This document shows positions 8,025 to 16,390 of a DNA stretch of 64,000 bases, piece by piece. Both the position numbers and the translations under genes were made by a program. The DNA comes from CBDHDN01 sp965261585 (lineage in GTDB: Bacteria > Pseudomonadota > Alphaproteobacteria > UBA6615): NCBI GenBank assembly GCA_965261585.1, contig CBDHDN010000078.1, forward strand, positions 10,055 to 74,054. The letters run 5' to 3'. Position 1 is the stretch's first letter; each line of letters starts with the position of its first letter. Under the pieces are notes generated by a model, which saw only the letters and a list, made by a program, of their open reading frames with translations, did no database searches and was not told where the DNA came from.

Positions 8025-9075
8025 TGTCGAGGTTCACGGCCTCAAGCGCGGTCGCCGTCGGCACGCCCGCTTGGGCGAGCTTGGCAACCACCGTTGCGCG
8101 GCTCACCATGTCGAGCGCGTAGCTGTCGAATTTCAGCGTGACCGGCGTTTCGAGCTTCATGGACAGTTCATGTTCGACCAGCCGCGCGAGCGGTAAGACG
8201 GTGTTGAGGTGCCATCGGCGCACCGCTTCGCGCGGGCTGGTGCCGTCCGCGTCCGTGAACAGGGGTGGTGGAATGCCGCACGCGGCCAGCACGCGAGCAA
8301 AAGCCGCGTCGGCCATGCGCACCATCGACTCGGGCGGCATCGGCCCCAGGCGGCTCGACTGCCAATCACGTTGCGGCGCAGCCGTGCGGCCTTCGCCCCA
8401 ACCGGCGGCGCTCGTTTCAACGAGAAGCGCCTTGCCGCGTGCGCCCGCGATGTCGGCCTTGAGCATCTTGAGCGGGTCGGAGTCGGAGTCGTCACCGCCA
8501 TCTTGAGGAATAGCGAGTAGTTGCGCGAGCGGTCCTTGCGCCTCATCGGCAAGCGATCGCTCCGCTTCCGATTGCAGCCGCGCCGTGGTGTGCGCCCAGC
8601 TCAAAGGCCCGATCCCGACATAGGGCTGGCCCGGAGTCGAACCCCAACGCACGAACACCACGCCGGACGCCGGCAGGTTCCAGGTCGTGCTTGTCGAAGG
8701 GCCGTAGCAGGTCGCGCGAACGGTCCACGAGTCCGGGTCGTGCGAACCTTCCCAGTGCCAGGATGATGCAGGTATCAGCCGCACCATGCCGTCAACACCC
8801 ATCCTTATGACGTGCATCGAATCGCCCGACCGGATCAAGTCGCGCCCCACTTGCGCCAGGACGCACGGCGTCACGGCTTCCTGCGCCCAGGGCGCCGCGT
8901 CTACCTCCGCGCTCGCAAAGGCTCGTGACAGCGCACCGCTGGCCGCCTCGACGGCCGCCGTGCTGGAAGCATCGGCCGCCGTCCCGGCCGCTTGCGCCTC
9001 GATCAGCCGGACCACGGCATCGGAGAAGTCGCCGCCCGAGTCCCGGTGCTCGCGTTTTTGCCACGGCCACCGCAT
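8017..9075 (-). CDS. Phage portal protein (HK97 type)
   Basis: The portal dodecamer forms the DNA entry channel of the procapsid. The 352-residue product starts MRWPWQKREH and carries the HK97-portal patterns GPLSWAHTTARLQSEAERSLA and PREAVRRWHLNTVLPLARLVEHELS. It is somewhat short for the family (about 380-420). It lies in a tight minus-strand operon after the connector genes (2-base gap) and before the HNH-like gene (overlap). The frame is intact. Confidence 0.82.
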   Translation of the reverse strand: MRWPWQKREHRDSGGDFSDAVVRLIEAQAAGTAADASSTAAVEAASGALSRAFASAEVDAAPWAQEAVTPCVLAQVGRDLIRSGDSMHVIRMGVDGMVRLIPASSWHWEGSHDPDSWTVRATCYGPSTSTTWNLPASGVVFVRWGSTPGQPYVGIGPLSWAHTTARLQSEAERSLADEAQGPLAQLLAIPQDGGDDSDSDPLKMLKADIAGARGKALLVETSAAGWGEGRTAAPQRDWQSSRLGPMPPESMVRMADAAFARVLAACGIPPPLFTDADGTSPREAVRRWHLNTVLPLARLVEHELSMKLETPVTLKFDSYALDMVSRATVVAKLAQAGVPTATALEAVNLDSG

Positions 9076-9077
9076 CG

Positions 9078-9524
9078 CTAATTCTCGAACAGTATTTCAG
9101 CGCGGCAATGGCTACCAGGCCACGTCCGCGCGCTCACGACAACGTAGGTATCGCCGGCAAACATGATGTTATCTGCCGGGCTTGTTTGTAACGGCAATTC
9201 GTTGTCTTCCTCGACGCCAGCTTGCCCGGACCAGGTCAAAGGCGTCCCGCCCCACAGCAGGGTTGAGCCGGCCCACGTCAACGCCTCACTCACGCCAGCC
9301 GCGCGGCGAAGGCCGCCCGGCACGAAAACGATCATTTTTTGACTGCGAATCGGGCCGCCTTCGCCGTCGCGATCTTCCGTTCCGACGGGTTGAACGCTCG
9401 CCGGAAGCGCATCGCGGTCAATACCGCTTTCTTGCCACTCGCCGTATTGGTCGAAGCCGACGACGCGCGGGCGCAACCTGACTACCGTGTCCGTAAATCT
9501 CCTCAAGTGCGGTCGCCTGGTCAT
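9078..9524 (-). CDS. Phage head-tail connector/closure-like protein
   Basis: A 148-residue protein with no motif I can name. It is basic at the N-terminus (TRRPHLRRFTDTVV), with beta-rich stretches such as GDTYVVVSARTWPGSHCRAE. Its size and its place between a gp6-like connector and the portal fit a head-closure or stopper protein. It overlaps the upstream gene by 4 bases (ATGA), so translation is probably coupled. The call rests on context. Confidence 0.5.
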   Translation of the reverse strand: MTRRPHLRRFTDTVVRLRPRVVGFDQYGEWQESGIDRDALPASVQPVGTEDRDGEGGPIRSQKMIVFVPGGLRRAAGVSEALTWAGSTLLWGGTPLTWSGQAGVEEDNELPLQTSPADNIMFAGDTYVVVSARTWPGSHCRAEILFEN

Positions 9525-9835
9525 CCGATTGCACCCGCGCGGCGCGCTTTCCAGGACGTCAAAAGCGACATGGCGCCGCTATGCCTTAGCGCGCTCACGT
9601 TTCCCGGCGCCCATTGCGTTTCAACGTCGCCGATTCGGTCGGAACGCTGCGCGCTTTCCGGTTGTTGCGACAGGTAGCCGCACACGCGGATCGCGGCTTC
9701 ATTCTGCACGCCCACGGGCGCGTCCGGCGCGTAGCGTTCGACAAGCGCCGAGGCCACAGGCAACAGCCGGGCAGCTTGCGCGGCCGTGACCGCCACGGCC
9801 TCAGCTAGTGCCGCCGCAGTGAGCGTTACAGCCAC
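9521..9835 (-). CDS. Phage gp6-like head-tail connector
   Basis: A 104-residue, largely helical protein rich in alanine (TAAALAEAVAVTAAQAARLL) with VQNEAAIRVCGYLSQQP, the pattern of short helical gp6-type adaptor proteins that bind under the portal. It overlaps the protease gene by 10 bases and the next gene by 4. Size, composition and position support the call; no catalytic residues are expected. Confidence 0.55.
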   Translation of the reverse strand: MAVTLTAAALAEAVAVTAAQAARLLPVASALVERYAPDAPVGVQNEAAIRVCGYLSQQPESAQRSDRIGDVETQWAPGNVSALRHSGAMSLLTSWKARRAGAIG

Positions 9836-10404
9836 AGGCGCCGCCTCCGCGTCGGCCCCCGGCAGAAGTGTTCGGCGCGCAGGTCAACCACCGCGTCCGG
9901 GTAGGCGGGTGCCGTCACGACAGAGAATTCCCGCAAGACGGCTTCCCGGATCACGCGAACCTGGACTCCGGGATTCCCCGGCTCCGGCTCCAGGCGCTCC
10001 GCGTCCGGGACAGCCGACGCGGGCGGCACCACGAAACCCGGAGACAAACCGACCATGAGTCCGGCGGCAATGGACTTCTCCGCGTCAACCACCCATGACG
10101 GCGGATCGTCGGGAAGCCTTGCCTCGAAGTTCACAGCGTCGTCGCCGTCCGCGATTGAGAGCGTTCCGGCCTTGCGGCTGGCGATCGGCTTGCCGAAGTC
10201 GTGACCGACCAGAATGTCGAGCTGGCGCGTCTCGTCCTCGATTGCGAAGCGGAAGGCGCGAGGCTCAAAGCGCTCCTTGCGGACGCGGCCACGATCGCGG
10301 ACCGTCGCCGTGCTGCCGTAGTTGAACCGCCCGGTCAGGATTCTCATGCCGCCGGAACGGCGTATTTCCAGCTTAGATGCCTCGAAAATAGGAAATTCGG
10401 CCAT
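9826..10404 (-). CDS. HK97 family prohead protease
   Basis: This maturation protease trims the capsid delta domain or scaffold. The 192-residue product has the pattern FRFAIEDETRQLDILVGHDFGKPI with the catalytic-type His, and the downstream LREFSVVTAPAYPDAVVDLR block typical of this serine-protease family. It starts 6 bases after the capsid stop in transcription order. Here the protease follows the capsid gene, whereas most HK97-like phages have portal-protease-capsid. Confidence 0.8.
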   Translation of the reverse strand: MAEFPIFEASKLEIRRSGGMRILTGRFNYGSTATVRDRGRVRKERFEPRAFRFAIEDETRQLDILVGHDFGKPIASRKAGTLSIADGDDAVNFEARLPDDPPSWVVDAEKSIAAGLMVGLSPGFVVPPASAVPDAERLEPEPGNPGVQVRVIREAVLREFSVVTAPAYPDAVVDLRAEHFCRGPTRRRRLWL

Positions 10405-11169
10405 CGTCCATCACGCTACCTGGAACGCGGCTTGTGCATAGGCGTTCGGTTGCACAACGATCACGTCGCCAAGCAGAACGTGCATCGTGAAGTACCGCTC
10501 GCCCTGCGCGCTGCCGCTGTAAATGTCGTCGATGTCGATGATATTCCAGTGCGGGCAAACCGCCGTGCGCATCGCGCCAGCGCCGCCCATCATCGACCGG
10601 CCCATGCGGTACAGGATGGCTTGCTGCACGTTGTCCACGCTCATGAACGTCGCCGGGTCCGGCATCCGCGTGTTTGTCGTCCATGCGCCGTACATCGCCA
10701 TGGCGTAGTCGGCGAACGCCTTGTCGCCACGGCCGCCCGCCGTGCCGGACGCGGGATCGCGGAACGTCCGGGCGCTCAAGCGGTAGGATTCCACGCCGGC
10801 CACGATCGTGACATCCTTGACGGTGTTCGCCCAAAGCCCGTCAACGCCGCCGGCGAAGGCCGCGACGAAATCATCGAACGTCGCGACGGCCGACGGCGCC
10901 GTCGTCGGATCGGCAAGCGCCTGAAAGATACCGGCCAGATTCGGCGCGGTCCCGTTGCCGTTGATCGCTTGATCGTCGAGTTGGTCGGACAACGCTAGCG
11001 ACAGGTTTTCGCGAAGGATCGACTCGAAGTTGTCTTGTCCGACCGCCGCGATATCCTCAAGCGTCAATTCGAGACGGGCGGAAATCCGCTTCGGAGTGGC
11101 GGTTGTCACCGTGATCGCGCCAGCGTTCCCCACCGCCGCCGCGCTCTTGGCGCGCGCGCTCGCGGTCTG

Positions 11170-13088
11170 GTGCGCCAGGCGAACTGGCAGAAGGTAGGGG
11201 GTGCAAGTCCCCCGGAACGAAGGAGTAACCGAACCACGTTTCTCCGCGAGCCGTGCGTTGGCTCCCGTGAGGGGGCAGGCGAAGCGTCGGTAGCGGCATG
11301 GATGGGCAGGGCTATTGAGCACCGTAAAAGCGATGGTCCGGGGTGCCGAGGCTTTCAGATCGGTCGAAGGCAATATTGCAGGCGTCGTTTTGGTGAGATG
11401 TCGGCGAGCCCCGCGGTGTCAGAGAACCCATGCACGTTCGCACGCCTTCTGTTGGGACCCTGGGAGGTCTTCAAACTGCCCCGGTTGTCGTAAAGGGGCC
11501 GCGTAGGGAATGGAGAAAACCGAAGCCTATGATGAACGGTTTGAAGAAGTCGGATGAGGCCGTACGACCTGTGAGGGCGGCGAACAAGGGAGCGCGAGCT
11601 TCTGCGGAGTCGCCGGAGGAAAGGGCCTCAACCAAGGGGAATCCGGATTGCCAAAGCACGCGCCGAACCCAGTGTCGGGTAAGCGTGCCACAGGCGGCGG
11701 CCCGGATACGGAAAGCTGCAGAGAGAAACCCGAAGGAACGTCTCACTGCGCTCTTCCACCACATTACGCCGGACGCGCTCGGTGCGGCCTACTTCGCATT
11801 GAAGAAGGACGCAGCAGCCGGTATCGACGGCGTTACGTGGGACATGTACGGCGAGGGTCTGGATGAGCGCCTGCTCGACCTGCACCGGCGCCTGCACAGA
11901 GGGGGAGCGTACCGGGCGCCACCGGTTCGGCGGGTAGAGGTACCCAAGCCGGACGGGGGGACACGACCGCTCGGGATCGCGGCGCTGGAGGACAAGGTCG
12001 TCCAGAAGGCGGTTGTGGATGTGATCCTGACACCGATCTACGAGGTGGTGTTTCTGGGCTTCAGCTACGGGTTCCGACCGGGGCGGGGGGCGCACGATGC
12101 GCTCGATGCCCTGGCCTTCGGGATAGAACGGCGCAAGGTCAGCTGGATAGTCGATGCAGACCTCCGGGCGTACTTCGACACGATCCCGCGGGATTGGTTG
12201 ATCACGTTCCTAGAGCACCGCATCGGAGACAGGCGGGTCATCCGTCTGATCCGGAAATGGCTGAACGCCGGCGTCATAGAGAGTGGGTCATGGGCAGATA
12301 CGGGTATGGGCACGCCGCAGGGGGCAATAGTCTCCCCCGTCTTGGCGAACGTGTTCCTGCATTACGTGCTCGACGTGTGGTTCCACAAGAAATGGCGCCC
12401 GAACGTCCCGGATGGCGAAGCGATCATCGTCCGTTACGCTGACGATATCGTTGTCGGGTTCCAACACAAGCGGGATGCGGAGCGGTACCTCCGCGACGTT
12501 CGGGAGAGGCTGGCCCGGTTCGGTCTCAGCCTCCACCAGGACAAGACCCGCCTCGTGGAGTTTGGCCGGTTCGCGGATTTGAACCGGCGCCAGCGCGGGG
12601 TGGGCAAGCCGGAGACTTTCGACTTTCTGGGCCTCACGCACTATTGCACGACGACCCTGAGAGGACGCTTTCGGCTTGGTCGCAAACCGGTTGCCAAACG
12701 GGTCAACAGGACCCTGGCGCGCATCGACGAGGTGCTTCGCAAGCGCTGGCACCACGACATCTGGGAAGTTGGTAGGTGGCTGGGGAGAGTCTGCAATGGC
12801 TGGCTCAACTACTTTGCCGTCCCAGGGTCAGGCCGGTTCATCCGTGCGTTCCTCCGCAGGCTGCAACGCCGGTGGATGCGGGCGCTACGCCGCCGGTCCC
12901 AGCGAGCCCGATTTAGTTGGAAGCGACTGGAGCGCATGACCGAAATCCTGTGGCCACGCGCCTCCATCCGCCACCCATGGCCGGACCAGCGGTTCGCCGT
13001 CAAGCACCCGAGGTAGGAGCCGGATGGTTCAACGACCACGTCCGGATCTGCGCGGGGGGTGCGCAGCAATGCGCATTCCTACCGTAAC
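11170..13088 (+). mobile_element. Group II intron copy A (1919 bp)
   Basis: It starts GTGCGCCAGGCGAACTG and ends CCTACCGTAAC, with a domain V/VI-like tail after the ORF (gagccggatggttcaacgac...). Borders were set by aligning the three copies: sequence before TCTG|GTGCG and after TAAC| diverges. It is inserted antisense in the capsid gene. It differs from copies B and C at about six bases, including Ile instead of Val after AAAG in the reverse transcriptase. Confidence 0.9.
11529..13016 (+). CDS. ltrA: Group II intron reverse transcriptase/maturase (copy A)
   Basis: It reverse-transcribes the intron and assists splicing and retrohoming. The frame is open from 11430, but MMNGLKKSDEAV at 11529 matches usual starts of this family. 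The reverse transcriptase carries GFSYGFRPGRGAHDAL, TPQGAIVSPVLANVFL and the catalytic YADD, followed by the maturase (X) region with GWLNYFAVPGSGRF. No HNH endonuclease domain follows. The frame is intact, so this copy can encode active protein. Confidence 0.93.
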   Translation: MMNGLKKSDEAVRPVRAANKGARASAESPEERASTKGNPDCQSTRRTQCRVSVPQAAARIRKAAERNPKERLTALFHHITPDALGAAYFALKKDAAAGIDGVTWDMYGEGLDERLLDLHRRLHRGGAYRAPPVRRVEVPKPDGGTRPLGIAALEDKVVQKAVVDVILTPIYEVVFLGFSYGFRPGRGAHDALDALAFGIERRKVSWIVDADLRAYFDTIPRDWLITFLEHRIGDRRVIRLIRKWLNAGVIESGSWADTGMGTPQGAIVSPVLANVFLHYVLDVWFHKKWRPNVPDGEAIIVRYADDIVVGFQHKRDAERYLRDVRERLARFGLSLHQDKTRLVEFGRFADLNRRQRGVGKPETFDFLGLTHYCTTTLRGRFRLGRKPVAKRVNRTLARIDEVLRKRWHHDIWEVGRWLGRVCNGWLNYFAVPGSGRFIRAFLRRLQRRWMRALRRRSQRARFSWKRLERMTEILWPRASIRHPWPDQRFAVKHPR

Positions 13089-13790
13089 CGAAGTGGTGAT
13101 CGTGCCGCTTGCGAACGTGCCCGACATCACGCGCGGCATCTCGATCCCCAGGCGCGGCGCGATGCTGTTGGCGAACACGGCCGGCCGGATCGGATCGAGA
13201 TTTACGCCGATCGTTCCGGGCGCTGGCGTGATCGCGCGGGTCTCGCGTCCGTCTTCCGCGCTACGCCGTTCCGGTTGCGCCACGTCCCACAATTCGAGCG
13301 GAATCCGGTGGCCGCTGATACCAGCCGCCGACTGCAATTCCGCCTCCGCGCCATTGGCCATCCGGCCTCGCGCCGCGTTCATGAGATAGTTTGTCAGCAT
13401 CGCCTTGGAGCGCAGCTCGATCCGCTCGCGTTGCTCGGCGTCCGGCTCGTTTACGGCGCGGGTTTCGGCTTCGCGTTCCTCAGTTTCCAAAGCGACGGTC
13501 GCGGCGCGGGTCTGTCTTTCCAGGTCCGGCGTCCCGCGCTCGATCGTGTCGAGTTCGGCGCGTTGTTCGTCGGTGAGCTCGTCGACCAGGGAAAGCTCCG
13601 CCATGTGTCAACGGCGGAGTAAAACCCGGCCATGTGGCGGAGCAAAAGTGGGCCACTTTGGTTCGGTGAGGAGCTTGTCCCCGTAGTCCACGGGAGGGAC
13701 CCACGCGCGGCGTGGACGGCCCCTCAGCAGGCAAAGGCCGCGGCGCGCGTGGGAGGGGCCTGTGGGCCCACGGGGGCAAGCGGATGCCGC

Positions 13791-14558
13791 TCAGGCGCTT
13801 TTTGCGGGTTTCTGTTTTCTTCGGCTCTGCTTGAGGCGGAAGCTTTCGCCGTTCATTTCCAGGATATGGACGTGGTGGGTCAGGCGGTCCAGCAACGCCC
13901 CTGTCAGGCGTTCTGAGCCGAAAACCTCCGTCCACTCGTCGAATGGCAGGTTGGAGGTCACCAGGATCGAGCCACGCTCGTAGCGCTGGCTGAACACCTC
14001 GAACAGCAACTCGGCGCCGGTCTTGGAGAGCGGCACGAAACCCAGCTCGTCGATGATGAGGAGCTTGAGGTTGGCGAGCTTCTTCTGGAACCTCAGCAGC
14101 TGTCTGTCATCGCGCGCCTCCATGAGCTCGTGGACCAGGGCGGCGGCGGTGGTAAAGCCGACCGACAGGCCCTTCTGGCAGGCGGCAAGGCCGAGGCCGA
14201 GCGCAATGTGACTCTTGCCGGTGCCGGAATTGCCCAGAGCGATCACATTCTCCCGGCGCTCGATGTACTCGCATCGTGCCAGCTCGAGGACCAGCGCCTT
14301 GTTGAGCGAGGCGATCGCTTTGAAGTCAAAGCTGTCCAAGCTCTTGACGGTCGGGAACTTCGCTTGCCTGATTCGCCGCTCGACCATGCGGCGCTCGCGG
14401 TCGATCAGTTCCAGCTCGGCCAGGCGGAGCAGGTAGCGCACGTGGTCGGCGCCCTCGCTGGCACACTGGCGAGCCAGCTTGTCGTACTCCCTGAGGAAGG
14501 TCGGCAGCTTGAGGGCCTTCAGGTGATGGGCCAGCAACACCTGCGGCGTGTCGCTCAC
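13791..14558 (-). CDS. istB: IS21 helper ATPase IstB
   Basis: This AAA+ ATPase regulates IstA and is needed for IS21 transposition. The 255-residue product has Walker A GNSGTGKSHIALGLG, Walker B LLIIDELGFVPL and the arginine-containing tail of IstB/DnaC-like proteins. The GTG at 14558 overlaps the istA stop (GTGA), giving translational coupling; the longer upstream frame lies inside istA. The frame is intact. Confidence 0.93.
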   Translation of the reverse strand: MSDTPQVLLAHHLKALKLPTFLREYDKLARQCASEGADHVRYLLRLAELELIDRERRMVERRIRQAKFPTVKSLDSFDFKAIASLNKALVLELARCEYIERRENVIALGNSGTGKSHIALGLGLAACQKGLSVGFTTAAALVHELMEARDDRQLLRFQKKLANLKLLIIDELGFVPLSKTGAELLFEVFSQRYERGSILVTSNLPFDEWTEVFGSERLTGALLDRLTHHVHILEMNGESFRLKQSRRKQKPAKSA

Positions 14559-16069
14559 GGCGCCGCTCCGCCCAGCAGGCTCATGTAGCTGGCGGCGGAT
14601 GTGGTGGTCACCTGGGCCCGCGGCAGATAGGGATAAACGTTCAAGTCGAGCCGGGGGGGTCGACGCTCGACGCGACACAGCACCAGGTGCTTGACCGCAT
14701 CATAGCCGATGGCGCCTAACCGCAGGGCATCGCGGATGGCACCGTGCACCTCCTCAAGGGCAAAGGTCTCCAGAAGACGGAGCACTTGCACGTACTCCCG
14801 CTTGCCGGCCTTGCCCATGCGGGCTTCAAGCAAGCGGCGCAGGTTGGCGTACGCCTCGGGCAGCTTCCAACCGGCCAGCGGGGCGGCTTGATCGAGGGCA
14901 CCGATCTTCCGCTCCAGCAAGGCCAGATAGTGGATCGGCTCGAAGATCAGGTCCTCTCGTTCGTAAGAGCGTGGGTGCCGGGCGATGACCTCGGCGGCGC
15001 AGCCGATGACCACCTCGTGCACGTAGCCACGGACCCAGACCTCTTGGTGACCGTAGGCGACGGGCACCGAGTAGTCGTTGCCCCGATAGCGCACCAGGGA
15101 GAGCGAATTGACCCGCGTGCCCTCCTTGTCGCAGGCCTCGAAAGGCGCCGGCGGCAATTCCATCAGCTTCTCCCGGTCGCATCCGAACCGCTCGCCGATG
15201 GTCTCGCGATGGCCGCGCAAGACGTCGCTTTCCCGTCTCCGACATTGATGTTCCAGGTGAGCGTTGAAGGCGTCCCAGCTCGCAAACCGGGGGATGGGAA
15301 CCATGAAGTTCCGGCGGGCGTAACCGACCAGCCCCTCCACCTTGCCCTTATCATTGCCCTTGCCGGGGCGGCCATATCGATCCTGGAACAGATAATGGGA
15401 TTGAAGCCCGCTGAACGCTCGCGTTCGTTGCCGCGTGCCGTCCGGCAGGATGCGCGACACCAGGCACTTGTCATTGTCGTAGAGAATCGATTGGGGAATG
15501 CCGCCGAAGAAGGCGAAGGCCCCGTTGTGGCCGTCCAGCCAGGCCTCCGTCGCCGCCGCCGGGTAGGCCGCAACGAAGCAGGCATCGCTGTGGGGAAGGT
15601 CCATGGCGAAAAAATGCGCCCGCCGCTTGACGCCGGCGATGATCGCATCCGCCTCGCCAAAGTCCGCCTGAGCGTGACCCGGAGGGTGCGCCAGCGGCAC
15701 GAACATCTCACGCTGGCGACGGCGCCGTTCCCGGACGTAATCCTTGACGATGGTCTGTTTGCCCGCAAAGCCATGCTCGTCGCGAAGACGCTCGAATATC
15801 CGCTTCGCCGTGTGGCGCTGCTTGCAGTGAACCGTTCGGTCCTCTTCCAGAATACGGTCAATGATATCCCTGAAGGGGTCCAGCTTCGGGCGCTTCGGTG
15901 GCTGGCGGCGGCGGTAGCCAGGCGGCTCCGAGTGCCCGAGCATCTTCCTCACCGTCTCTCGCGCTATGCCAAACCGACTCGCCGCCTCTCGCTGACTCAG
16001 CCCATCAACATGGCACGCCAGCCGAACGCGTAGATAAAGGTCCACGGTATACATCCTCCCACCTTCCAT
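14555..16069 (-). CDS. istA: IS21 transposase IstA
   Basis: A 504-residue DDE transposase. It has an N-terminal HTH (GLSQREAASRFGIARETVRKM), and a catalytic core with QADFGEAD, SILYDNDKCLV and NDKGKVEGLVGYARRN supplying the acidic triad. A C-terminal beta-barrel segment follows. Start ATG 16069 (MEGGRMYTVDL); the second ATG five codons later is also possible. The first codons are repeated in the remnant at 21773-21810. Confidence 0.93.
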   Translation of the reverse strand: MEGGRMYTVDLYLRVRLACHVDGLSQREAASRFGIARETVRKMLGHSEPPGYRRRQPPKRPKLDPFRDIIDRILEEDRTVHCKQRHTAKRIFERLRDEHGFAGKQTIVKDYVRERRRRQREMFVPLAHPPGHAQADFGEADAIIAGVKRRAHFFAMDLPHSDACFVAAYPAAATEAWLDGHNGAFAFFGGIPQSILYDNDKCLVSRILPDGTRQRTRAFSGLQSHYLFQDRYGRPGKGNDKGKVEGLVGYARRNFMVPIPRFASWDAFNAHLEHQCRRRESDVLRGHRETIGERFGCDREKLMELPPAPFEACDKEGTRVNSLSLVRYRGNDYSVPVAYGHQEVWVRGYVHEVVIGCAAEVIARHPRSYEREDLIFEPIHYLALLERKIGALDQAAPLAGWKLPEAYANLRRLLEARMGKAGKREYVQVLRLLETFALEEVHGAIRDALRLGAIGYDAVKHLVLCRVERRPPRLDLNVYPYLPRAQVTTTSAASYMSLLGGAAP

Positions 16070-16157
16070 CCCGAAAAGGATCGAAGGCTACAGGTGGCAG
16101 AGTTTCACTCCGCCCGCAGCCGGGCAAATCTCGCCGCTTCCGTGGTCTAATTTGTCA

Positions 16158-16284
16158 CCGCCGCACACACCGAGACCGCCATCCATGCGCCCACCGACTC
16201 CAGCCTGTTGTGGGATGCCGTGCGGGTCATGGTGCGGCTGTTGCGTCAAGCCGACGTCGCAACATCGCGACGCCGCGGCCTATA
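16158..16284 (+). pseudogene. Transposase fragment (IS1182/ISNCY-like)
   Basis: One frame reads AAHTETAIHAPTDSSLLWDA and then VRVMVRLLRQADVA before a stop. This matches the internal TDSSLLWDAVRV block of IS4-superfamily transposases. It abuts the IS21 end, so IS21 probably inserted into, or recombined with, this older element. Bases 16285-16390 hold no recognisable gene but form the AT-richer upstream region of the STAND gene. Confidence 0.6.
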
Positions 16285-16390
16285 ATTATCAACCAGGTGA
16301 GCCAGAGCCTCCGTTATTCTAGGCCCCAGCCTGTCTCAAATCATCTGACGACGGACAATACGGGCATGATTCACATAGGCAGATACGAGC

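Larger units (their letters stand above)
10411..13604 (-). pseudogene. HK97-type major capsid protein, interrupted by antisense group II intron
   Basis: Bases 13604-13089 encode the N-terminal 172 residues, a charged delta-domain-like region and the start of the fold up to GTFASGTITTS. Bases 11169-10411 encode the remaining 252 residues. Removing 11170-13088 joins the frames as GTITTSQTASARAK, giving a normal 424-residue HK97 capsid protein with the C-terminal GDVIVVQPNAYAQAAF typical of these proteins. The intron lies on the opposite strand, so it cannot splice from the capsid transcript and the gene is inactivated. The ATG (13604) is one base from the IS21 end, so its native promoter and ribosome site are also gone. 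Confidence 0.85.
13606..16157 (-). mobile_element. IS21 family insertion sequence (istAB)
   Basis: A complete istA-istB pair on the minus strand. The outer end at 16157 reads inward TGACAAATTAGACCACGG, and the left end begins near 13606 with TGTCAACGGCGGAGTAAAAC. Both ends contain the subterminal motif GGCGGAGTRAAAC, as expected of IS21 multiple end repeats. A truncated copy of the istA-side end recurs at 21683-21810. The exact tips are uncertain by a few bases, and no clean target duplication was seen. Confidence 0.85.

Noticed and set aside
11430..11528. N-terminal extension of the group II intron reverse transcriptase (also 19766 and 30875)
   Set aside because: The stretch lies in ribozyme domain sequence upstream of the usual family start; ATGATG at 11529 is preferred.
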